Source: Sulfurimonas sp. (GTDB taxonomy: Bacteria > Campylobacterota > Campylobacteria > Campylobacterales > Sulfurimonadaceae). From it: DNA of 12,019 nt. The stretch lies in the NCBI GenBank assembly GCA_030646745.1, contig JAUSKV010000233.1, positions 1 through 12,019 on the forward strand, read 5' to 3'. Made by a program: the position numbers and the translations under genes. Position 1 is the stretch's first letter; the number at the start of each line of letters is the position of its first letter. Below are positions 7,078 to 12,019 of the stretch, one piece after another. The notes under the pieces were generated by a model. The model saw only the letters and a list, made by a program, of their open reading frames with translations, was not told where the DNA came from and did no database searches.

Positions 7078-8312
7078 ATAGCTTAATGAGTATAAAAGAT
7101 AGAATAAATTTTGAAAAATTTTATCTTTATGCAACGCTTTTTTTTGCTTTTACTCTGCCGCTCTCAAGAACTGCCGTAAGTTTTTTCATTCTGCTACTGC
7201 CGATAGTTTTTATACTTGAAGGTAACTTTAAAAGTAAGTTTAAACTTATCTGGAATAATAAACCTTTACAAGCAATAGTGCTCTTCTTAGCTTTCAATCT
7301 CTTATCACTGCTCTGGAGTGAGGATTACAGCGATGCACAAAATGTTGTAAGACTTTACGGATATTGGTTAGTCATATTTACCCTCGCTCTGTCGATACAT
7401 AAAAATGATATTCAGAAAATAATTACCTTCTTTTTATATGGAATGCTTTTAAGCGAACTGATTGCCTATGGCGTCTTTTTCGAACTATGGAGCTTCAAAC
7501 ATGCCACAATAAATAACCCAAGCCCCTTTATGTTCTGGATAGATTACAGTGTTTTTACTGCCTTTACATCTATACTTTTGCTAAGCCGCCTCTTTTCAAA
7601 TAACTACCTTAAAAAAGAAAAATTCCTCATGTTTCTCTTTTTTCTCTCAACCACCGGAAACCTTTTTTTAGGATTGGGAAGAACAGGTCAAGTTGCACTT
7701 ATTGTGGCTATTGTTGTCATGATTATTCTCTATCTTAAAATCAATTTCAAATCCATTCTCATAACTCTAGCGCTTCTCTTAAGTATCTACGGTGCAGGAT
7801 TTATTCTAAGCGATACATTCAAAACAAGAGTAAACAGCGCCGTACATGATATAGAAAATATTAAAAACAGCAATTATGACTCTTCGTGGGGAATTCGAGT
7901 TGTTTATTGGATGATAACCTACGACATACTCAAAGAGAATCCATTATTTGGCGTAGGAATAGGAGATTACGAACAGACCATTCAACTTTTTTTAGAAAAA
8001 AAGAGCTATCCAATTTCAGAAGCAACAAAAGATTTTATTGCTAAGAGCCATGCACACAATCAATTTTTAATGATACTCATTCAAACCGGGTTTATCGGAT
8101 TGCTTTTAATGCTCAATATTATTTATCAACTCCTCGCCATGAGAATCAAAGATGATGCACTCAAAAAATTATCTCTGCTTTTTTTGACCATCTATTTTGT
8201 AAGTTCGATGGCTGAACCGTTATGGCTGAAACAATTCACACTAGCACTCTTTGTTCTGTTCGTGGGCATTTTTGTAGCTGCGAATCAGACTAAAATTTAT
8301 CCTGCCAAGTAA
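7074..8312 (+). CDS. O-antigen ligase/polymerase family membrane protein (Wzy_C/WaaL-like)
   Basis: Polytopic inner-membrane protein of 412 residues with about ten to twelve hydrophobic segments and one large periplasmic loop near 248-330, the topology of WaaL ligases and Wzy polymerases. R203 in FLGLGRTGQ and the H326-A-H328-N329 motif at the end of the loop, followed by a helix with an FIGLL core, match the conserved Arg and His positions of the Wzy_C family. WaaL joins undecaprenyl-linked glycan to lipid A-core in the periplasm; Wzy extends it. Sequence alone does not separate these roles. With only one such gene here, next to an MsbA-type flippase and core-type glycosyltransferases, ligase is the slightly better guess. 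The ATG overlaps the UXS stop as ATGA, implying coupled translation. The 3' end overlaps the convergent acyltransferase gene by 23 bp. Confidence 0.85.
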   Translation: MNSLMSIKDRINFEKFYLYATLFFAFTLPLSRTAVSFFILLLPIVFILEGNFKSKFKLIWNNKPLQAIVLFLAFNLLSLLWSEDYSDAQNVVRLYGYWLVIFTLALSIHKNDIQKIITFFLYGMLLSELIAYGVFFELWSFKHATINNPSPFMFWIDYSVFTAFTSILLLSRLFSNNYLKKEKFLMFLFFLSTTGNLFLGLGRTGQVALIVAIVVMIILYLKINFKSILITLALLLSIYGAGFILSDTFKTRVNSAVHDIENIKNSNYDSSWGIRVVYWMITYDILKENPLFGVGIGDYEQTIQLFLEKKSYPISEATKDFIAKSHAHNQFLMILIQTGFIGLLLMLNIIYQLLAMRIKDDALKKLSLLFLTIYFVSSMAEPLWLKQFTLALFVLFVGIFVAANQTKIYPAK

Positions 8313-8841
8313 TATTCTCTTTAACTACTTTGGCTGGATTTCCAACTGCCACTGATTCTTTAGGTATGTTTTTTACAACAGTTGAATTAATCCCCACAAC
8401 AGACCCGCTGCCTATTGTAACCCCTTTTAATATTGTCACATTATCAGCAATCCAGACATCATCTTCAATGGTGATATTTTTTGCTTCATTTATTCTGATT
8501 CCATCTTTATAGATAGGATGTCCATCGGATGTCATAATTTTTACATTTCTAGAGAATCCACAGCGCTCCCCAATCGTAAGAGAAATATTTTGCTCTCTTG
8601 CACTTATATAACTTCCTCTTCCAATCACACTGCCTGAACCTACTGTTATGCTGCAATTATTACCGATGATTTGGATAAAAACATCTCTCAATCTTATATC
8701 GTCACCAAATCTTAAACTATTGTTTTTACCGCTTATAAGCACTTTACAGCCACTCATTTTAAAATTTTTACCTATTGAAATATTACCGGTTTTGTCAACT
8801 TTTATTTTATTTCTAAGTCGATGCATTATATTAAATTTCAT
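8290..8841 (-). CDS. Left-handed beta-helix (hexapeptide-repeat) acyltransferase, probable sugar O-acetyltransferase
   Basis: Member of the LacA/NodL/WbbJ-like trimeric acyltransferases that transfer acetyl from acetyl-CoA to a sugar hydroxyl in the cytoplasm. Imperfect hexapeptide turns run from about residue 17 to 155. H108 in TSDGHPI is the expected catalytic base, DDVWIADNVTILKGVTIG (127-144) is the classic core block, and VAVGNPAKVVKE (164-175) is the typical C-terminal motif that contacts CoA. The frame extends back to 8880, but the ATG at 8841 is preceded by AAGGAG at 4 nt, which makes it the likely start and the protein 183 residues. It overlaps the upstream GT2 gene by 11 nt and is the last gene of its operon. 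Its stop TAG at 8292-8290 lies inside the convergent ligase gene. The acceptor sugar is unknown. Confidence 0.88.
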   Translation of the reverse strand: MKFNIMHRLRNKIKVDKTGNISIGKNFKMSGCKVLISGKNNSLRFGDDIRLRDVFIQIIGNNCSITVGSGSVIGRGSYISAREQNISLTIGERCGFSRNVKIMTSDGHPIYKDGIRINEAKNITIEDDVWIADNVTILKGVTIGSGSVVGINSTVVKNIPKESVAVGNPAKVVKENITWQDKF

Positions 8842-9667
8842 GTAACTCCTTGTCAAGACCATCTCTGCAAAAAAACGCATTTGTTGCTTGGCGCATTCGC
8901 ATCAGTTCACTATTTCTTTTATGTGCCTCTCTTCTATCGTTTCTTGTATGATTCAGATGGATAAGATTTGCCGCATATTTGCAGGACTTGTTTTTTACTC
9001 CAACGGCATTTAAGCGCCACTCGACATCGACATCATCGGCTATATCTCCACTGGGGTAGGATTCATCAAATCCATTAATCGCCAAAAAATCACTCTTAAA
9101 AAGTGAAAAATTACACCCCACCATTCGAGATTTTCTGTCCAAATATCGAATGATAAATCTGTAAAAAAAAGTTTTTGGAAACAGATAGAGACCCTGTTCA
9201 ACATGTCTTGACTTATCTTTTTTAAATTTTGACCAGAAAGAGAAAAAACTCTGCTCAATTTGAGCAACAGAAATTTTCTTCTCTCGAAGCTGCTGCGATA
9301 ATTCGTCTCCCGTGTTTACCCGTCTGCCGCATAAAACCCTCTTCTCTTCACTCAAGGCGACATGCGACGCAACAAAAGTAGAGTATGGCAGGCAATCGCC
9401 GTCGAAAAAAACAAGATACTCTCCGGAAGAGAGTTTGACAGCACCGTTGACCGCTTTTGCTTTTCTCCAACCTTTATCTTCATGTGAAAAATGTTTTATC
9501 TCATAACCGGAACTATAATTTTCTAAAAAATGCTTGACTTCCAGAGATGCATCATCTTCAGCCACTACTACTTCAAAATTTTTATAGGTCTGAAGCTTCA
9601 GAGCATCCAGTATAAGTTCTAAAGCTTGAACATCCTTATATGTAGGAATAATTACAGAGACAAACAT
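8831..9667 (-). CDS. GT2 glycosyltransferase with galactosyltransferase-like C-terminal domain
   Basis: Cytoplasmic GT-A fold enzyme that adds a sugar from a nucleotide donor to a glycan or lipid acceptor. The N-terminal FVSVIIPTYKD (2-12) is the typical GT2 beginning. The AEDDAS block (36-41) binds nucleotide, and the DxD metal site is D89-G-D91. VGCNFSLFKSDFLAINGFDE (183-202) and DDVDVEWRL (211-219) form the C-terminal Glyco_transf_7-like domain that closes over the acceptor and carries the probable base. The frame also permits TTG at 9670, but ATG at 9667 is preferred: it shares one base with the GT4 stop (TGATG), a usual coupling junction, giving 278 residues. No transmembrane segment is evident. 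The donor sugar cannot be assigned. It is third in the operon, before the acyltransferase. Confidence 0.9.
   Translation of the reverse strand: MFVSVIIPTYKDVQALELILDALKLQTYKNFEVVVAEDDASLEVKHFLENYSSGYEIKHFSHEDKGWRKAKAVNGAVKLSSGEYLVFFDGDCLPYSTFVASHVALSEEKRVLCGRRVNTGDELSQQLREKKISVAQIEQSFFSFWSKFKKDKSRHVEQGLYLFPKTFFYRFIIRYLDRKSRMVGCNFSLFKSDFLAINGFDESYPSGDIADDVDVEWRLNAVGVKNKSCKYAANLIHLNHTRNDRREAHKRNSELMRMRQATNAFFCRDGLDKELHEI
8846..8851 (-). promoter_or_regulatory. Ribosome binding site fixing the acyltransferase start
   Basis: A perfect AAGGAG on the minus strand, 4 nt before ATG 8841 and inside the 3' end of the GT2 gene. It selects the internal ATG over the in-frame ATG 39 nt further upstream at 8880. 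Confidence 0.8.
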
Positions 9668-10821
9668 CAAAATGCACTTTTAAAAATTTCAGCCAATTTC
9701 ACAAACTGCAGCTCATTTGAAAACATCTCTTGGCACTTCTTTTGACCGGCTTTTGAAATGCTCTCCAACAGTTCACTATTGTTAATAAGTTTCTCAACTC
9801 CGCATGCCAAGCTCTCAAAGTTTTGTGCTTCAAAAAGTAGCCCTGTCCTTTCATCCTCTATAATCTCAACAACACCGCCGCTGTTTGAACCTATTACTGC
9901 TGTACCAACTTGCATCGCTTCAATTAAAACCAGCCCGAATGTCTCTCTTTTTGAAGCCAAAACAACTGCATCGCAAATCTGATAAAAGTGGTGTGGATTT
10001 TTCATAAAACCTAAAAAGTGGATATTATTTTCTAAATTTCTATCTTTTATCTCTTTTTTTAACGCATCAAGATAGGACTCTTTCATGGCATGTCCCACAA
10101 AATAAGCATTAACATGGAGACCTTTTTTTACCAAAAAATCAACGGCTTTTATAAGCAGCCGCTGCCCTTTTGCTTCATTGATGCGTCCTACCATCCCGAG
10201 GTTAAAACTCTCATTTCTAAAATCCAAGCTCTTTTTTAAGGCTTCTGCTTCATCATTACTCAACATCTCAGGCTTATCAGAACCCATGTACAGAACTTCA
10301 ATTTTTGGTCTGATATCATGCGGGATGAATCTCTCCAACTGCTCTTTCACTTGGTAAGTCACGGGCAGCATCAGGTCGATATTTTTATACATCCATCTAT
10401 GATAAAAATCATTCTTAAACCTTGTCATAGTCATATTTCTTGTTTGAACTATTTTTGGTTTTGATTTGCTGAGCATTTTTGCCAAAACTACAAATGGAAT
10501 ATCTTTTGTCCAATGCATGTGAATAATCTCCACATGCATACTGTCTATAATCTTTGCAAGTTCTTTAACCGCACCAAACATAAAAAGATTATTATTCTTT
10601 TTAATTTTTATGTATTTGTGATTTTCATCGTAATACTGCTCTAATTTTGAGTTTGCATTGATAATACTTATAACATTAAACTCATCTTTGAGAGCCTTTG
10701 CCGCCCGCATCATGTAGAGTTCAAGCCCGCCCAAATCAGGCGACATGCAGAGTTCTAATATTGTTTTTTTACTACCGGAATCATTGAGTGATTCTCTATG
10801 CTGCTCTTTAGAATTTATCAT
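9667..10821 (-). CDS. GT4 family (GT-B fold) glycosyltransferase
   Basis: Retaining glycosyltransferase of group 1, 384 residues, acting on the cytoplasmic face in LPS, LOS or capsule assembly. The N-terminal Rossmann half (about 20-185) includes the glycine loop SPDLGGLELYM (27-37). The C-terminal half begins near GMVGRINEAKGQ (209-220) and includes the donor-binding E293-x7-E301 motif in KRETFGLVLIEAM and the SNSGGVVEII stretch (312-321). The ATG at 10821 lies 14 nt inside the end of the preceding GT2 gene, with TGGAG about 10 nt upstream. The stop overlaps the next gene's ATG by one base. The first 18 residues precede the fold and are unusually polar, so a slightly later start is possible, but no better site was seen. 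Sugar specificity is unknown. Confidence 0.9.
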   Translation of the reverse strand: MINSKEQHRESLNDSGSKKTILELCMSPDLGGLELYMMRAAKALKDEFNVISIINANSKLEQYYDENHKYIKIKKNNNLFMFGAVKELAKIIDSMHVEIIHMHWTKDIPFVVLAKMLSKSKPKIVQTRNMTMTRFKNDFYHRWMYKNIDLMLPVTYQVKEQLERFIPHDIRPKIEVLYMGSDKPEMLSNDEAEALKKSLDFRNESFNLGMVGRINEAKGQRLLIKAVDFLVKKGLHVNAYFVGHAMKESYLDALKKEIKDRNLENNIHFLGFMKNPHHFYQICDAVVLASKRETFGLVLIEAMQVGTAVIGSNSGGVVEIIEDERTGLLFEAQNFESLACGVEKLINNSELLESISKAGQKKCQEMFSNELQFVKLAEIFKSAF

Positions 10822-11560
10822 TTTCTTGCATCTCCAATATCAAAGCGTATTTCATATAGGAACTAAAAGCTGAAATTATTGCCACATTCCACCCATTTAC
10901 CCCATGGAATGCTCCGCCTTTTAAAACCAAAGCCTTAAACAAAGCCCCGACTCCATGCGCAAACGGGTCGAATTTTGAAGCTATTTTACCCTCTGCATGT
11001 GCAATTTTAGCACCTCTGGTTATAAACTTGTGGCTTGTTTTTATCATCTCGCCATAATCCGCATAGGAGTAGTGCAACATGTCGGCTTCAAGTGCTTTTA
11101 CATTTTTTGTCTCAACTCTCGCATGTCCGCCTGCAGTTGTAAATCCGCATGCTGAGCTTTTGTAGAGCCTTGTCACACGATCCGGATACCAGAGTTTTAT
11201 AAAAGCTTTGCCCACATAAGTTTTTCTTGCAAACGAAAAAGCATCGTAAGTCGTACTCTCTAAATTTAAATTTTTTATGGCTTCTATTGCGTTAGAATCG
11301 AGTCTTTCATCGGCATCAATGCTTAAAACCCACTCATTCTTGGCATACGCAACGCCAAAAGCTTTTTGTGAACCATCCCCTAAATAGGCTTGTTTGATGA
11401 CTTTCGCACCCAAAGACTCTGCAATCTCACAGGTTCTATCCGTGCTGAGAGAATCAACCACGACAACTTCATCACACACTTCCTGTACCGATTTTATAGC
11501 CGCTTCAATGTTCTTTTCTTCATTAAGTGTTATAATGTTCGCCGTTATATTTTTTTTCAT
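10808..11560 (-). CDS. GT2 glycosyltransferase, WaaE/KdtX/LgtF-like
   Basis: A 250-residue inverting GT-A enzyme resembling the WaaE/KdtX group, of which several members add beta-linked glucose to the first heptose of the LPS inner core. The N-terminus KKNITANIITLNEEKNI (2-18) is characteristic. The nucleotide site is VVDSLSTDRT (34-43) and the metal site is D82-A-D84-E85-R86. Residues 122-131 (KLWYPDRVTR) and the KYALILEMQ tail (237-245) fit the family. ATG 11560 is preceded by AGGA at 5 nt. This is the first gene of the four-gene operon and has its own promoter in the 65-bp gap to the divergent kinase gene. Family membership is strong; the exact linkage made is an inference. Confidence 0.88.
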   Translation of the reverse strand: MKKNITANIITLNEEKNIEAAIKSVQEVCDEVVVVDSLSTDRTCEIAESLGAKVIKQAYLGDGSQKAFGVAYAKNEWVLSIDADERLDSNAIEAIKNLNLESTTYDAFSFARKTYVGKAFIKLWYPDRVTRLYKSSACGFTTAGGHARVETKNVKALEADMLHYSYADYGEMIKTSHKFITRGAKIAHAEGKIASKFDPFAHGVGALFKALVLKGGAFHGVNGWNVAIISAFSSYMKYALILEMQENDKF

Positions 11561-11601
11561 AAAAATCCTAAAATTATTGGCAAAATTTTATCTAAATATC
11601 A

Positions 11602-11607
11602 ATTATA
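11602..11607 (-). promoter_or_regulatory. -10 box of the glycosyltransferase operon
   Basis: Consensus TATAAT on the minus strand, 41 nt before ATG 11560. A weak -35-like ATGACA (11632-11627) lies 19 bp upstream and overlaps the start codon of the divergent kinase gene. A separate plus-strand promoter for that gene was not resolved in the same gap. Confidence 0.5.
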
Positions 11608-11614
11608 CGCAACT

Positions 11615-11619
11615 AAAGG
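11615..11619 (+). promoter_or_regulatory. Ribosome binding site supporting the kinase TTG start
   Basis: AAAGG lies 6 nt before TTG 11626 and directly after an in-frame stop (TAA 11614-11616). No other plausible start codon is available before residue 6 of the frame. Confidence 0.6.
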
Positions 11620-11625
11620 CTTTCT

Positions 11626-12019
11626 TTGTCATACAAATACACACTGAACCCAAAATACAAAAACTTTGAAAACAATCTGCTTAACATCAAAGAAATTTTT
11701 AAAACCTCTGACGAAAGCATCCATAAAGCTAGAAATGAGCTTAAAATCATTGAACTCAATGGCATAAAATGTGTAGTGAAATCATTTAAAGTTGCGCATG
11801 TCGTAAATAGAGTTGCTTACTCTTTTTTTCGTAGTGGCAAAGCTAAAAAATCCTACATCAATGCCGTAAAATTGAACGAGCTTGGAGTAAATACGCCTGA
11901 AGCTGTGGGAGTTATAGAGTTTTTCAGTTCCGGACTTTTGGCAGAGAGCTACTTTATCTCTGTTTATGAGCCGTATGATTTTACAATCAGAGAGGTATTT
12001 CACCATAAAGTAAGCACTT
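11626..12019 (+). CDS. Lipopolysaccharide kinase (Kdo/WaaP/InaA-like) family protein, C-terminus cut by window edge
   Basis: Partial gene with 131 residues visible and still open at the window end. It starts at TTG 11626, the first usable start after an in-frame stop at 11614-11616 and the one preceded by AAAGG. The sequence resembles the N-lobe of protein-kinase-fold LPS kinases: a beta-3 region CVVKSFKVAH (49-58) with K52 or K55 as the ATP lysine, an alpha-C region with KAKKSY (72-77), then LGVNTPEAVGVIEF (86-99), which matches the G-x-x-T-P-x-P block of Kdo and InaA-like kinases. The catalytic loop lies beyond the edge. Such enzymes phosphorylate Kdo or heptose of the inner core in the cytoplasm. 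It is divergent from the glycosyltransferase operon, which agrees with a core-modifying role. Kinase family placement comes from pattern recognition on half the protein. Confidence 0.72.
   Translation, partial: MSYKYTLNPKYKNFENNLLNIKEIFKTSDESIHKARNELKIIELNGIKCVVKSFKVAHVVNRVAYSFFRSGKAKKSYINAVKLNELGVNTPEAVGVIEFFSSGLLAESYFISVYEPYDFTIREVFHHKVST

Noticed and set aside
8842..8880. N-terminal extension of the acyltransferase to an ATG at 8880
   Set aside because: The added 13 residues do not resemble the family, no ribosome site precedes 8880, and a perfect AAGGAG sits before ATG 8841.
11569..11590. TAAAATT/AATTTTA inverted repeat in the leader of the WaaE-like gene
   Set aside because: A 7-bp all-AT stem with an 8-nt loop in very AT-rich sequence is easily a chance event, and no known leader RNA is recognised.
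11782..12006. Minus-strand open frame of 74 codons at the right edge
   Set aside because: It is antisense to the kinase-like reading frame, which has a ribosome site and family-like motifs. The minus-strand translation looks like nothing known.
1..12019. CRISPR array, tRNA or rRNA genes, transposase, phage or defence genes
   Set aside because: I looked on both strands and saw no regularly spaced repeats, cloverleaf or rRNA signatures, transposase or integrase motifs, or recognisable defence proteins.

Overview
The window reads as chromosomal sequence from a Campylobacterota (Epsilonproteobacteria) species, probably a Sulfurimonas- or Sulfuricurvum-like sulfur oxidiser. This rests on low-GC coding DNA with frequent AAA/TTT/TTA codons, promoters recognisable mainly by a -10 box, a hemN gene followed by a GlpC/GlcF-type Fe-S protein (an order I recall from Helicobacter pylori and Campylobacter jejuni), and the style of the envelope genes. 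The genus is inferred; no ribosomal marker is present.

Left part (1-6072), all on the minus strand. Read in the direction of transcription, it holds an LtaS/OpgB-type membrane phosphotransferase (4087-6072), an MsbA-type lipid flippase ABC transporter (2362-4071, TTG start), a 216-bp gap with strong palindromes, hemN (778-2145), and a partial protein with two 4Fe-4S motifs and a CCG domain (1-775). The first two genes are envelope functions. The last two are anaerobic or redox metabolism.

Middle (6073-8312). A 69-bp divergent promoter region, with an AT-rich dyad between two facing -10 boxes, separates the LtaS-like gene from a plus-strand pair: a UDP-glucuronate decarboxylase (UDP-xylose synthase) and an O-antigen ligase/polymerase-family membrane protein, joined by an ATGA overlap.

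Right part (8290-12019). A compact four-gene minus-strand operon runs from 11560 down to 8290: a WaaE/KdtX-like GT2 glycosyltransferase, a GT4 glycosyltransferase, a second GT2 glycosyltransferase and a left-handed beta-helix acyltransferase. Every junction overlaps. The acyltransferase meets the ligase gene tail to tail with a 23-bp coding overlap. Facing away from this operon is the beginning of a lipopolysaccharide-kinase (Kdo/WaaP/InaA-like) gene with a TTG start, cut by the window edge.

Together the genes describe building and exporting surface glycan: nucleotide-sugar supply (UDP-xylose), sugar transfer on the inner face, O-acetylation, possible core phosphorylation, flipping of lipid A-core (MsbA), ligation or polymerisation in the periplasm, and a periplasmic head-group transferase. 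I found no defence system, CRISPR array, transposase, RNA gene or clearly new multi-gene system. The items most worth a second look are the palindromic intergenic element, the dyad between divergent promoters, the Asp-Asn substitution in the LtaS-like active site, and the non-ATG starts.
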